IMG/VR virus record: IMGVR_UViG_3300036770_004428
Coordinates: 30,982-94,981 of that record
Origin: a virus
Reading direction: 5' to 3' (one strand)
DNA: 64,000 nt
Each line of letters starts with the position of its first letter. The first letter of the stretch is position 1. The notes beneath the pieces are model-generated. The model saw only the letters and a program-made list of their open reading frames with translations, had not been told where the DNA came from and ran no database searches. Below are positions 1 to 8,695 of the stretch, one piece after another. The position numbers were made by a program, and so were the translations under genes.

Positions 1-7
1 TTTATTA

Positions 8-15
8 ATAAATAT
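8..15 (-). promoter_or_regulatory. ATATTTAT late-promoter-like box at the left edge
   Basis: The minus strand reads AATATTTATTAA here, the same box found before most structural genes in this window. It would serve a minus-strand gene lying to the left of the window, so its spacing to a start codon cannot be checked. Confidence 0.3.
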
Positions 16-67
16 TCAATCATGTAATTTATGGGAAAATATTAAAATGTAAATTTTAATAAATAAA

Positions 68-96
68 AAACCCTCCAATAAGGAGGGTTTCTTTTT
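68..96. terminator. Bidirectional intrinsic terminator after the reductase gene
   Basis: A 9-bp stem (AAACCCTCC / GGAGGGTTT) with a 5-nt loop is flanked by an A-run on the left and a T-run on the right, so it can work on both strands. It closes the minus-strand replication/reductase operon. Confidence 0.75.
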
Positions 97-174
97 AACC
101 ATTCTTTTTTCTAATATTATATATTGCGTTAAGAACCTGTTGGATTAGTGTGGTGTCATTACCCCACGAAATTT

Positions 175-2034
175 TTACTTTATTTCGCATGCTCCACCTG
201 CACAAGCCAACTCACCACTTAAATCAGTGTTATCAGTTAATTCCACAACTTTAGTTAAATCAATATTAGAAAGTGATTTCATCATTCTATTATAAGTTTC
301 TTCATCACAATCTTCAAAAGGAGCTTGCTGATAAGTCCCACCATTATATGGTAATACAGACAAACCATTATAATATTCACGATTATTCCACATCCATTCT
401 CCGGCTAACTCCCATTCATTTTCTTTCAATGAAACTGTAGCTGATACATTGTGTGTATTTTGTCCAGTTCTATGTCCAGGTTTAATCCATTCTTGAGCTA
501 CTTTTTTAATTCTTTCTAATAATTCAAAAGGAGATTCATGTCTAAGAATAGAACCTGCTGGTGCTTTTTGTGGTACAGAAATAACGGCTGTATCGTGTGG
601 TCTAAATACCTCATCTTCAATTAATTCAGGGTGATTAATAGCTAGATATGTATAGATAGCCTCATTCTTACCAACTCTGATTCTTCTAATATAATAGTCG
701 TTATGCCATGCGTGAATACCTGAAGAAGTACCTAAGGTTAATGAAGTAGTACCAGCTGGTTTAACAGTTGTTGTACGTGCTGATTCATTAATACCAATTA
801 TTTTAGCTATTCTTGCATTTTCTTCTTTAACTGCTTCTGCTGCTTCAGACATATCATAACCTAAAACAGTACCAGAACCAATACCTGTCATAGAAACACC
901 AATTAAGGCATCTTTTTCAGTAGTTCTTTTCCATACATCTCTTAAGTAATGGAAATCAGTATATCCGGCTTGTAATGTTCCAATGAATGCTGCCCCTTTA
1001 ACTCTATTGTTAAAGTCTTCTTGTGACTCAATGTTAGAAACATTTACTTCACATAGGTTACAGAATTGGAAGGGTCTAAGAGCAATTTCACAACAAGGAT
1101 TAGTTCCCCAATCTTTATCATAAGAGAAATAAATTCCAGGTTCACCTGCTCCCGATAATTCAACTCTTTTCCATAAATCTAAGAAAAATTCTTTTGTGAT
1201 TTTATTTCTAAGTAAAACTGCTGAGTTATTAGCTCTACCTCTTTGTGGGTTTAATTCCCACCATGAACCTGACTTACAAGTAACCATATCATTATCATCT
1301 GCTGAGAATAAAGAAATCAATGCTGCTCTACGGATACCTCCAGCTAACACAGCATCAGCAATATGACAAACAATATCATGTACCTCTATTGTACTTAGTT
1401 TTGTATTATCTTCTTTTGCGTCTAAAACTTTTGTAATATTATGGATACAATCTTTTAGTGGCTGTGGTCCAGGTGCTTTACCACCAGAAGTAACCAACAA
1501 AGCTCCTTTTGGTCTAATGTCTGAAAAATCAAATACAGGTGTAGAAGAAGTAACACCAAAATAAGATTTCATTAAAATTTTAATTGCGTCTGCCCACCCT
1601 TCAATCGAGTCACCAATTAAATATCTTCTTGTTCTATTAGGGTTTGGTTTTTGGATTTCAGGTAATTTTTCTACGTGATGTCTTTGAACTGAATATCCAA
1701 CACCAGTACCGCCTAATAAAAGAAACATTGTTTCAGAAAAAGCGTCTATGTGGTCAATCGGTAGGTAAGCACAGTTATAAACTCTGTTAGGTGATATTTC
1801 AATCGGTCTACCACCAAACTGTAGTGACCTCATCGAAGGTAATATTTTTTTATCATACACCATTTTATAAACTTCCTCAATTTCTTCTTTTAACTGAGGG
1901 TATTTCTTTTGATGCATTTCTTTGTTTCTAGTAACAAGTTCTTCCCAAGTCTCTCTTCTTTCTTTTTCGGGAAGATATTTTGCGTACTTCATATAGACAG
2001 TAATGTCCGATAAAATTTCATTAGATAACTCCAT
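175..2034 (-). CDS. nrdJ: Adenosylcobalamin-dependent (class II) ribonucleotide reductase
   Basis: Reduces ribonucleotides to deoxyribonucleotides with coenzyme B12 as the radical source, so it should feed phage DNA synthesis without oxygen and without a small subunit. Residues around 85-120 (RVYNCAYLP, LLLGGTGVGYSVQ) match the monomeric class II family. Cys88 is the likely first redox cysteine. The NPCCEI loop near residues 312-317 gives the thiyl-radical Cys314 and Glu316. The C-terminal CAGGACEIK (Cys611, Cys616) is the re-reduction pair. At 619 aa it is shorter than the Lactobacillus enzyme, but all key cysteines are visible. It is the last gene of the minus-strand replication operon, 34 nt after the helicase. 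The leader is A/T-rich with no Shine-Dalgarno. Family assignment is firm; cofactor use is inferred from the family. Confidence 0.9.
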   Translation of the reverse strand: MELSNEILSDITVYMKYAKYLPEKERRETWEELVTRNKEMHQKKYPQLKEEIEEVYKMVYDKKILPSMRSLQFGGRPIEISPNRVYNCAYLPIDHIDAFSETMFLLLGGTGVGYSVQRHHVEKLPEIQKPNPNRTRRYLIGDSIEGWADAIKILMKSYFGVTSSTPVFDFSDIRPKGALLVTSGGKAPGPQPLKDCIHNITKVLDAKEDNTKLSTIEVHDIVCHIADAVLAGGIRRAALISLFSADDNDMVTCKSGSWWELNPQRGRANNSAVLLRNKITKEFFLDLWKRVELSGAGEPGIYFSYDKDWGTNPCCEIALRPFQFCNLCEVNVSNIESQEDFNNRVKGAAFIGTLQAGYTDFHYLRDVWKRTTEKDALIGVSMTGIGSGTVLGYDMSEAAEAVKEENARIAKIIGINESARTTTVKPAGTTSLTLGTSSGIHAWHNDYYIRRIRVGKNEAIYTYLAINHPELIEDEVFRPHDTAVISVPQKAPAGSILRHESPFELLERIKKVAQEWIKPGHRTGQNTHNVSATVSLKENEWELAGEWMWNNREYYNGLSVLPYNGGTYQQAPFEDCDEETYNRMMKSLSNIDLTKVVELTDNTDLSGELACAGGACEIK

Positions 2035-2068
2035 TTTTTAAATTTTTAATTAATTAATTATTTGATTT

Positions 2069-3478
2069 TTAGTTTGATTCAGTTTCTCTTTGTTCTTTTC
2101 TGAGTCTTGCCATTTTTATTCTTTCTCTAGCATTTTCTTCTTTTCTTTCTTCTACTTTTCTTTCATAACCTAAGAAAGTGTCTGAAGATTCTGTGTCGAT
2201 ATAAACCCTACCGTTGTCAAATGTACAGTCCTCAAATAAAACTCCGTCTTTACCGAATCTAGATTTTAAAACCGCTATCGTTGCTCTATTACCTTCTTTT
2301 TGTGGTAATGTTCTAGCGATAGACATAATAAAATGACCAATTTGTGCTTTCTTAATTGAGCCACCCATTTGGTCACCTGTTACAACGTCTGATGAGATTG
2401 ATTGTCTGTTACCTTGTACAGCTGTCCATCCTACCATTTCGTATTCGGCTAACATAGATTCAAATCCTCTCATTACGTTGCCTTCACCTGACCATTCATC
2501 ATTATATTTTCTTGTAGATTCAACACAATCAATATAATCTAAAACAATCACGTCAGGTTTAAACCCTGTTGAGATTAAATGTCTCACATATGTCTTAATG
2601 TGGTTAACAGTAATCCCTTCAGAAGGAAACTTTCTAATAACTAAATCGTTTTCTCTGTTTTCAGTTTTTTCTTTTATAACTTCAATAACAGCCTCCTTAT
2701 CTTCGGATAATTGATTTAATTCAATTCCACTCCAACAAGCTGCGTGTTTTCTTTTGATGACATCAGGTATGTCTTCGAAAACGATTTGTAAAACATTTGC
2801 TCCCACGTTATAGGCCGTGTTAGCTATTTTAGTGAGAATGGTCGTCTTTCCTACTCCATATGGCGCCAATACAACCCCTAACTCACCTCTTGATAGACCT
2901 CCATCGGTTAATTCATCTATACCACTTATTCCCGTAGGAATTGGATGTCTAAAATTTTCTTCTAGTACTGTATCCCATCCTTCAGTAATAGAAGTGCCAT
3001 CGTCTTTTTCTGCTCCAATGGCTAAAGCTTCTTTCATTATTTCAACACATTCATCATATCTACCAAATTCACCGTTATCAATTATTTTTGAAACAGCGTC
3101 ATTAGCCTTTTTTAACTCTTGTTGTCTACAAAAATTTAAAGATTCATTTTGTACGTATTCCCAATCCTCAACATTTAGATTTCTAATTTCTTTTGTAATC
3201 TCAAAAACATAGTCTTGTGTAATCTTATCTTTAATTTCTACTTTTAAAATAGTCTCTAAAGTATCCCAAGCAGGAATTTTTTCAAATCTTTCAAAATAAT
3301 CTTTTACTGTTACAATAATTAACCTAAAATATTCATTATCAAAATACTTAGCATGTACAATATCAATAATTCTATCGGCAAACTTTTTATTAGCTGGGTG
3401 TAATATTTGGTTTATTAATTCTGTCTGAAACTTATATCCTAAATACCCTAGTGTTAACTCTTTACTCATACCAAACAT
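2069..3478 (-). CDS. Replicative DNA helicase, T4 gp41/DnaB-like
   Basis: A hexameric RecA-fold helicase expected to unwind the fork 5'-3' on the lagging strand. Walker A is APYGVGKTT at residues 205-213, and Walker B is VIVLDYID at 310-317 with Asp314. A helical N-terminal domain (about 1-160) precedes the motor, as in DnaB and gp41. The charged Lys/Arg/Glu-rich tail (about 440-469) looks helical. At 469 aa it matches T4 gp41 (475 aa). A second ATG lies three codons downstream, so the exact start is uncertain. It follows a small conserved gene and precedes the reductase. No primase was recognised in the window, so its partner must be elsewhere. Confidence 0.88.
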   Translation of the reverse strand: MFGMSKELTLGYLGYKFQTELINQILHPANKKFADRIIDIVHAKYFDNEYFRLIIVTVKDYFERFEKIPAWDTLETILKVEIKDKITQDYVFEITKEIRNLNVEDWEYVQNESLNFCRQQELKKANDAVSKIIDNGEFGRYDECVEIMKEALAIGAEKDDGTSITEGWDTVLEENFRHPIPTGISGIDELTDGGLSRGELGVVLAPYGVGKTTILTKIANTAYNVGANVLQIVFEDIPDVIKRKHAACWSGIELNQLSEDKEAVIEVIKEKTENRENDLVIRKFPSEGITVNHIKTYVRHLISTGFKPDVIVLDYIDCVESTRKYNDEWSGEGNVMRGFESMLAEYEMVGWTAVQGNRQSISSDVVTGDQMGGSIKKAQIGHFIMSIARTLPQKEGNRATIAVLKSRFGKDGVLFEDCTFDNGRVYIDTESSDTFLGYERKVEERKEENARERIKMARLRKEQRETESN

Positions 3479-3496
3479 TTAATAATAAATAACGAT

Positions 3497-3934
3497 TTAC
3501 AAAGATATTCCGCAGTATTCCACACTAAAATTTTCTGCAGAAAATGTTTCTTGGATTTCTTTAACTAAGGCAGGGATTATCTTTCTAATATCCACAGAGT
3601 ATCTAATTCTTTGTGGATAAACATTACCAGTAAACCCTTTTTTAACTAGTAACTTGTCATCAACTTTAATTTCAAAGTCAAAAATGTCTTCGTTATCATA
3701 GATATTTTCAGACACTATCTCTTCAGGTAATTGTTTTTTCCAAGGATTATAACTTTTATGTAAATAATCTGATGTTTTTTCTTTTAAGTCACTTTCAATA
3801 ATGTTGACACATCTATCTACACAATCTTTAACCTCCATTGACCTAAGTGAATCAGGATTAAAATTCTTAACTGTAAAGTATCTTTGACAGATAATGTTTT
3901 TGTTGATGTACAACACAAATTCAAATTTTTTCAT
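3497..3934 (-). CDS. Hypothetical protein in the replication operon
   Basis: A 145-aa soluble protein with mixed strand/helix composition and no signal peptide or membrane segment. No family was recognised. Its start overlaps the end of the RNase H gene by 14 nt, and its stop is 18 nt before the helicase start, so it is co-transcribed and probably translationally coupled with replication genes. That context suggests an accessory replication role such as a helicase loader, but nothing in the sequence demonstrates it. Confidence 0.7.
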   Translation of the reverse strand: MKKFEFVLYINKNIICQRYFTVKNFNPDSLRSMEVKDCVDRCVNIIESDLKEKTSDYLHKSYNPWKKQLPEEIVSENIYDNEDIFDFEIKVDDKLLVKKGFTGNVYPQRIRYSVDIRKIIPALVKEIQETFSAENFSVEYCGISL

Positions 3935-4988
3935 TTTTTTGTTTTTTAAAATTTAACGTTTCTTTTTTAATTAATCTAATAAATGGTTCCATAAAATTTA
4001 TGTAACCGTTTTCCCCACCAGGTAATGCATATATAACACCGTCTTCTATCATCATTTTTAATACGTTTTTATATTCTCTACCTTCTGGATCTAATGGTAA
4101 GTCTATTAAATTTTTCATAGATTCTCTAGCCTCTTCTGTTAATAAAGGGTGGTTTAAATCAATTATTTTTTGATTTATTTCATAAAATGGTCCTCTATGA
4201 ACTCCCCTTGATACTCCGTTAAGTATATTATCTATTACTTTTAAAGGTGATTTACCTCTGCCTTCTTGGATTAATTTGCTTTGTTCAAATATTTCCTCCA
4301 AGGTTACCTTTCTTTCTTTTAATTGTGGGAAATGTGTTAATAATGTATTTTCAGTTACTCCATCAATACCTTTAATATTATCAGAAGAACAACCTTCAAT
4401 CATTTTTATTAAACCAGCGTTTTGATAATTATGTTCAAAAAACCAACCATAGTTACCAACACCTACTTCCATTTTTTTATCCGCTAAAAAAATTGTAACT
4501 TCCTCATTAATTAACTGACACATATCCCTATCATTAGTGTAAATCATTACATCTTCTGATTTATTTTTATTTAAACAATAAAAAGCGATTAAATCATCTG
4601 ATTCAACATCAGCGTGTTCATATTGTCTAATAAAAAGATCTTCAGCATATTGTTTTACCCTAATCTTTTGTATCTCGTAATCTTGGTCAAAGAATCTAGG
4701 TCTATTTTCTTTGTACTCTGGGTAATAATCTAAACGTAAAGTACCTCCACGTTCACCATCCCAAGTGATTACAACCTTGTCAATTTTATGTTCAACGATT
4801 ATTTTACGTAACGTACTATAAAAAGCGAATATACCACCTATATGTTTGTCTTTATGGTAAACGTTCTTAGCTCCGTTATAAGAACGTTTCATAAGAACGT
4901 TACCATCGACAATAAGTGTTTTTGTACGTTTGTTTAATTTTCTAGGAATTCGTAGACCCATTCTTTTTAAAATTAAAAGGTCCAACAA
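3921..4988 (-). CDS. 5'-3' exonuclease / RNase H of the FEN family (T4 Rnh-like)
   Basis: Removes RNA primers and flaps from the lagging strand. Metal-binding acidic residues sit in family positions: Asp28 (LIVDGN), Asp77 (TWDGERGG), Glu129/Asp131/Asp132 (ESDDL) and Asp153/Asp155 (TNDRDM). A further acidic cluster with a helix-hairpin-helix-like GCSSDNIKGIDGV lies near residues 194-206. The first ATG (4988) lies inside the upstream 83-aa gene. An in-frame ATG at 4961, preceded by an A-rich stretch and starting MGLRIPRKL, may be the real start; neither choice affects the catalytic residues. It sits between UvsX/SSB and the helicase, as expected for a T4-type replisome cluster. Confidence 0.85.
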   Translation of the reverse strand: MLDLLILKRMGLRIPRKLNKRTKTLIVDGNVLMKRSYNGAKNVYHKDKHIGGIFAFYSTLRKIIVEHKIDKVVITWDGERGGTLRLDYYPEYKENRPRFFDQDYEIQKIRVKQYAEDLFIRQYEHADVESDDLIAFYCLNKNKSEDVMIYTNDRDMCQLINEEVTIFLADKKMEVGVGNYGWFFEHNYQNAGLIKMIEGCSSDNIKGIDGVTENTLLTHFPQLKERKVTLEEIFEQSKLIQEGRGKSPLKVIDNILNGVSRGVHRGPFYEINQKIIDLNHPLLTEEARESMKNLIDLPLDPEGREYKNVLKMMIEDGVIYALPGGENGYINFMEPFIRLIKKETLNFKKQKNEKI

Positions 4989-5193
4989 TACTTTGACTAA
5001 TTATTTCTTCTTCGGTTAATTCTAATACACCTAATTCTAACAATAAGTTTTTATGTTCTTCTGTTATTACATCACCTGTTAAAAATTTTTCAACACCTAT
5101 TTGTATAACATAATAACAACTTAATTGTGACCTCTCATTATCAATAAGAGCCTCCTCATTTAGTTCTTTAAGTTTATTATAATTAAGTTTCAT
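4942..5193 (-). CDS. Small hypothetical protein between UvsX and RNase H
   Basis: An 83-aa acidic, probably helical protein starting MKLNYNKLKELNEEALI. No family was recognised. It begins 9 nt after the UvsX gene and overlaps the start of the RNase H gene, so it belongs to the replication operon. The leader is A-rich. Function unknown. Confidence 0.6.
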   Translation of the reverse strand: MKLNYNKLKELNEEALIDNERSQLSCYYVIQIGVEKFLTGDVITEEHKNLLLELGVLELTEEEIISQSIVGPFNFKKNGSTNS

Positions 5194-5202
5194 TTTTATT
5201 TT

Positions 5203-6261
5203 TTAAACTAGTCCATCAATTCCCTCATCTAATGTGAGTTCACTTTCTTCTACTTCGAAGTTAAGGTCGTTTTCATTAACCTCCTCAACACCACTTTTAA
5301 TAAACATATCAATCCAATAATCGGCGTATGCTTTTTTGTAGCTGTCTTCAGCCTCTTTAGAATCCTCAATAAAATCATGTGGTGTCACAATAACTTTACC
5401 GTCTTGATATCCGATACCATTAACGTGGTTTTTAAGAATAGAAATTTTACTTCTAGTAGCGTAATTAATACTTCTACTATTTTTAGTGGCTTTCAATTTT
5501 TGTGTTCCAGCATTTTTTTGATTTCCAAATAAGAAAATCAAAGTACTGTTCAAGTAAATTGCTTCACCACCTTTCATTTTAATTTTTGGTTGTCCCATTG
5601 GATTGTCTGGTAATTCAACCCATGGTTGATTAACGAATACAATGGTATTTGTATGGAAGTTAGTTTCTTTTCTAGAACCAGTGATTCTACCATTAAGTCC
5701 CATACCAATTTTATCCGCTAAAACTGATGCGTTATGCATTTTACCACCCTTTCCTTCAAAAGTCATTTTACAAGGAATAGAACCAACTGAATCCCACAAG
5801 AAACAAATGTCCATCGGAGTTCCATCTTCATGTTGCCACTTTTCTTTTTCTTGTGTATCTAATACTTCGTTCATGTAGTCAGTGATTTGTTCAATATAGT
5901 CAAAATCATCACGGAATATGAAGAACCCTGACCAATCGCCAGGGGATTCTTCTTCACAATCAAACCCCATCATTTTTGCGTGAGAGAAATTCCATTTCTT
6001 CTCAGTAATAATGAAAACAGGTAGAATTCCGTTTTTTTGACACCAAATAGCTGACTTAATTAAAGCTGTTGTCTTTCCAGTATCAGAATGACCTAAGAAA
6101 ACATTAAGATGTCCAATAGCCGGACCAGGTACACCTGTAGCTCCTTGAAAAACGGGTCCTAGGTCAATAAATCTATCGGGTTTATATTTTGTTTTTGATG
6201 AAAATCTATCTTTAACTGAATCTAAAGAAAAAGATTTTTTCTTAATACTTGTCTTAGCCAT
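5203..6261 (-). CDS. uvsX: RecA-family recombinase, T4 UvsX-like
   Basis: Forms filaments on single-stranded DNA and drives strand exchange for recombination-dependent replication and repair. Walker A is GHSDTGKTT at residues 57-65, and Walker B is ICFLWDSVG at 152-160 with Asp157. The later MKGGEAIYLNST segment resembles the DNA-binding loop L2 region of phage recombinases. The acidic tail (about 328-352) is typical. At 352 aa it is close to T4 UvsX (391 aa). It starts 11 nt after the SSB gene, pairing the two proteins that work together on ssDNA. Confidence 0.88.
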   Translation of the reverse strand: MAKTSIKKKSFSLDSVKDRFSSKTKYKPDRFIDLGPVFQGATGVPGPAIGHLNVFLGHSDTGKTTALIKSAIWCQKNGILPVFIITEKKWNFSHAKMMGFDCEEESPGDWSGFFIFRDDFDYIEQITDYMNEVLDTQEKEKWQHEDGTPMDICFLWDSVGSIPCKMTFEGKGGKMHNASVLADKIGMGLNGRITGSRKETNFHTNTIVFVNQPWVELPDNPMGQPKIKMKGGEAIYLNSTLIFLFGNQKNAGTQKLKATKNSRSINYATRSKISILKNHVNGIGYQDGKVIVTPHDFIEDSKEAEDSYKKAYADYWIDMFIKSGVEEVNENDLNFEVEESELTLDEGIDGLV

Positions 6262-6272
6262 ATTTTAATTTT

Positions 6273-7160
6273 TTAGAATGGATCTTCGTCACCGTAATCA
6301 TCGTCATCATCCATAGATGGTGTACTTACTTTAGTACTTTCTTTTTTAGGAGCTGACTTAAATGAAGATTCAGAATCAGAGTCATCACCTTTAGCAACAA
6401 ATTTCTCAAGATTTTTATCCCATGTAGGGGTCTCACCGTCAGCGATTAATTGTACATAATCTAAAGGTTGTGCCTTGTAAATTTCTTTCCAAGTCATTGT
6501 ATCACCCATCCATTCTTTAGCTTTAGCTGACTTAGGGTCGGTTAAAACATCTACATCTTCAGCCATAATAGAAGTTATTTTAGCATAACCTTTATTATCA
6601 CGACCAATAATTAAAGTAATATCTCTACCTTCTCTAGGGTCTGTGATATCACCTCTTTTTGTAAACAAAGGAATGATTTTATCTAAAGCTCCTTCACCTT
6701 TATAGTTGTGTGGAAATCTCCAAAATTTAATACCATCACCTTCATTAGCTCTATCAATAATTCTAGCTAAATAGAATTTTTTAGCAGAATACTGTGTTGC
6801 TAGTTCTTTGTCTGTTTTGTTTCCTGTTTCTTTCCATGATTTGAAAAGTTCGTCTGAAACTTCACATAGTGGACAATGTTCTCCATCGTTATGTTTTCTA
6901 CAATAGATTTTTCTCCACTTACCACCGACTTTAATTGAGTGCCAGTGTCCCTCATCAAATGGTGTATCACCTTCTTTTACAACAGGGTGAACACCTTTTT
7001 TAGGTGGCATAAGTCTAACGGTTGATTCTCCGTTGTCTGTGCCTTCCTCTAATCTTACAGCAAAATATTTACTGAAATCTTGTTCGTATGAACCACCTGA
7101 ACTACTTCCTCCAGATTTGTTACCTTCATACTGTTTTGCAATCGCATCGAGTACACTCAT
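6273..7160 (-). CDS. Single-stranded DNA-binding protein, T4 gp32-like
   Basis: Coats ssDNA and coordinates the replisome and recombinase. The zinc ligand group is visible: His72/His74, Cys87, Cys96 and Cys99 (YCRKHNDGEHCPLC), matching the gp32 zinc subdomain. A Ser/Gly-rich linker (residues 14-24) follows an N-terminal helix suited to cooperative binding. The C-terminus DDDDDYGDEDPF is the acidic tail used by gp32 to recruit partners. Length (295 aa) matches T4 gp32 (301 aa). It is the first gene of the replication operon. The 70-nt leader has an A-run before the ATG and no ATATTTAT box. Confidence 0.88.
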   Translation of the reverse strand: MSVLDAIAKQYEGNKSGGSSSGGSYEQDFSKYFAVRLEEGTDNGESTVRLMPPKKGVHPVVKEGDTPFDEGHWHSIKVGGKWRKIYCRKHNDGEHCPLCEVSDELFKSWKETGNKTDKELATQYSAKKFYLARIIDRANEGDGIKFWRFPHNYKGEGALDKIIPLFTKRGDITDPREGRDITLIIGRDNKGYAKITSIMAEDVDVLTDPKSAKAKEWMGDTMTWKEIYKAQPLDYVQLIADGETPTWDKNLEKFVAKGDDSDSESSFKSAPKKESTKVSTPSMDDDDDYGDEDPF

Positions 7161-7232
7161 AATTACTTTTTTTTTGTTAATTAATAATTTGTTATCTGTT
7201 TAATTATAATAAAACATTCTTATTTAGTAAAT

Positions 7233-7260
7233 AAAAAAGAGGTCCGAAAACCTCTTTTAT
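7233..7260 (-). terminator. Intrinsic terminator separating virion genes from the replication operon
   Basis: A 9-bp stem AAAAGAGGT / ACCTCTTTT with a 6-nt loop is followed by T-rich sequence on the minus strand. It lies just after the acidic protein gene ending at 7278 and before the SSB leader. Confidence 0.75.
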
Positions 7261-7277
7261 TTTTATTTAATTTGATT

Positions 7278-8078
7278 TTAATTTTTAATTTTTTTTCTTA
7301 ATTTAGATTCAGGCATAAATGATTTTTTGACACTTTCTTCACTATAATCAGAATCTAATTCTTCAGGCGTTAAAACATATTCTTGACTTACACCATCTTC
7401 TGTTTTTTCACCAGTAGAGATTTTATATCTACTATCTTTAGCCGCTTTTTCTTCCCAATAATCAGATAATTTCATGTTGAACGGGTAAGAATCTAATGAA
7501 CGTAATTCTAATTTTTCTTCAGGTGTTTTAATGTCTTGTTCTAATTTACCTATTTTATTAGCTATATCATCCATTTTAGATAATTGTGCCTCTAAATTAG
7601 ATAACTTATCTGTTAAAGATTGTAGATAAGAACTATTTTGTTGCCCAACTGTTACAGCTTGTTGTGCCATTTCTTTTGCTTCATCAGAACCTTTTACGAT
7701 AGCTGTTACATCTATTTCTTCAACATCACCCTCATCTTCAGTTGTTCCCTCTAAATCATCAGCAGCACTAAATTCATCAGCAGTACCAAATTCATCTTCT
7801 GTTGCTGGTTCTTCAGTATCAGTCTCCTCTTCTTCAGGTGAACCCTCATCACCAAAATCAAAATCAGTGTTTTCTTCATTTCCACCTTCTTCATCTGTTA
7901 CTGGTTCTTCAGTATCAGCCTCCTCTTCTTCAGGGTCTGCCTCATTTAAGATTTCTGATTCACTAAAATAAGCACTCCTATCTGGACTCATCCTTTCAGA
8001 TATCATACCTTTTTCTGGTTTATAACCAAATAATTGTTTAAATCTTTCTAAATCTTCGTTTATTTTATTTTTAGCCAT
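7278..8078 (-). CDS. Acidic repeat-containing probable virion protein
   Basis: A 266-aa protein with a very acidic middle holding two near-copies of a block (EEEEADTEEPVTDEE and EEEETDTEEPATEDE, about residues 49-100). A Gln/Leu-rich probable coiled coil follows (about 140-185), then a charged C-terminus. No family was recognised. An upstream GTG (8096) extends the frame by six codons, but the ATG at 8078 sits directly behind the stop of the preceding gene and is preferred. The N-terminus MAKNKINEDLERF has an I-N-E that could be a prohead-protease site. It shares an operon and an ATATTTAT box with the 61-aa gene, so late expression is inferred. Confidence 0.7.
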   Translation of the reverse strand: MAKNKINEDLERFKQLFGYKPEKGMISERMSPDRSAYFSESEILNEADPEEEEADTEEPVTDEEGGNEENTDFDFGDEGSPEEEETDTEEPATEDEFGTADEFSAADDLEGTTEDEGDVEEIDVTAIVKGSDEAKEMAQQAVTVGQQNSSYLQSLTDKLSNLEAQLSKMDDIANKIGKLEQDIKTPEEKLELRSLDSYPFNMKLSDYWEEKAAKDSRYKISTGEKTEDGVSQEYVLTPEELDSDYSEESVKKSFMPESKLRKKIKN

Positions 8079-8079
8079 T

Positions 8080-8265
8080 TTATCTAGTATATTCACTTAA
8101 AAGTTGACGACCATCATTAGTGATGATTTTCTTATGTTCTCTTTGAACTAGTTCATCATTATCTTTAATTAAACACTCTTCTTCTTCACAATTTTTATTG
8201 TTATTTATAAAATTGTTTAATTTATTTTGTAGATCTTTTTCTTTGTTTTTAGTATTATCTTCCAT
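8080..8265 (-). CDS. Small charged hypothetical protein
   Basis: A 61-aa protein rich in Lys, Asn and Glu, with a CEEEEC stretch; no family recognised. It has an ATATTTAT box 13 nt before its ATG and runs straight into the acidic virion gene, so it is probably the first gene of a two-gene late operon. Confidence 0.6.
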   Translation of the reverse strand: MEDNTKNKEKDLQNKLNNFINNNKNCEEEECLIKDNDELVQREHKKIITNDGRQLLSEYTR

Positions 8266-8278
8266 AATTACTTTATTT

Positions 8279-8286
8279 ATAAATAT
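8279..8286 (-). promoter_or_regulatory. ATATTTAT late-promoter-like box
   Basis: The minus strand reads CATATTTATAAATAAA, with 13 nt between the 8-mer and the ATG at 8265. The box and spacing are shared with other virion operons. Confidence 0.5.
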
Positions 8287-8290
8287 GCCT

Positions 8291-8695
8291 TTATTCTATA
8301 ATCTTCTTATTAAGGGGTAAAATTTCTAAAACATCATTTTTTAAAGAAACCATAGTATTTTCGTATTTAGACCAATCTATCTCATACTGACTATAGTCAG
8401 CGTTACCTTTTGATATATTGTGTTCTTTTTCTACTAATTTATTTAAGGAATTAATTGTGAAAAATGTGGTACCCTTTTTATGTATTTGTACTGTATTAGG
8501 TAACTCTTTTTTAATATCTATTTTTTGGTCGAAATCAAGGAATAACCTATATGTTAGAATTAACTGATTATCATTTGTTTCAAAAAGAAAAACTGATTGT
8601 TTTTTAACACCAAAATTTTTATATATTTTATATAGGAATTTATCTAAGTATTCAGAATTAATGAACGTTGCCAATAGTATTACTTTTTTTTGCAT
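8291..8695 (-). CDS. Hypothetical protein
   Basis: A 134-aa protein with a hydrophobic start (MQKKVILLATFI) and a Lys/Asn-rich body; no family recognised. The gene overlaps the end of the 188-aa gene upstream by 38 nt, in another frame, which suggests translational coupling. It ends just before the next ATATTTAT box. It lies among virion genes, so a structural or assembly role is possible but not shown. Confidence 0.6.
   Translation of the reverse strand: MQKKVILLATFINSEYLDKFLYKIYKNFGVKKQSVFLFETNDNQLILTYRLFLDFDQKIDIKKELPNTVQIHKKGTTFFTINSLNKLVEKEHNISKGNADYSQYEIDWSKYENTMVSLKNDVLEILPLNKKIIE

Noticed and set aside
2817-3212. 131-aa plus-strand frame opposite the helicase gene
   Set aside because: It mirrors the helicase codon pattern and contains no recognisable domain.
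8079-8096. GTG start for the acidic virion protein
   Set aside because: The ATG at 8078 directly follows the upstream stop codon and is the more usual coupled start.
8279-8286. Reading the late-type box as the T4 late promoter TATAAATA
   Set aside because: The conserved core on the coding strand is ATATTTAT on both genome strands, the opposite orientation to the T4 box; only the partly palindromic sites look like T4.
8684-8691. A8 run in the overlap of the 188-aa and 134-aa genes as a frameshift site
   Set aside because: A -1 slip does not lead into the second frame, and the downstream ATG sits at the run itself, so ordinary coupled initiation is simpler.
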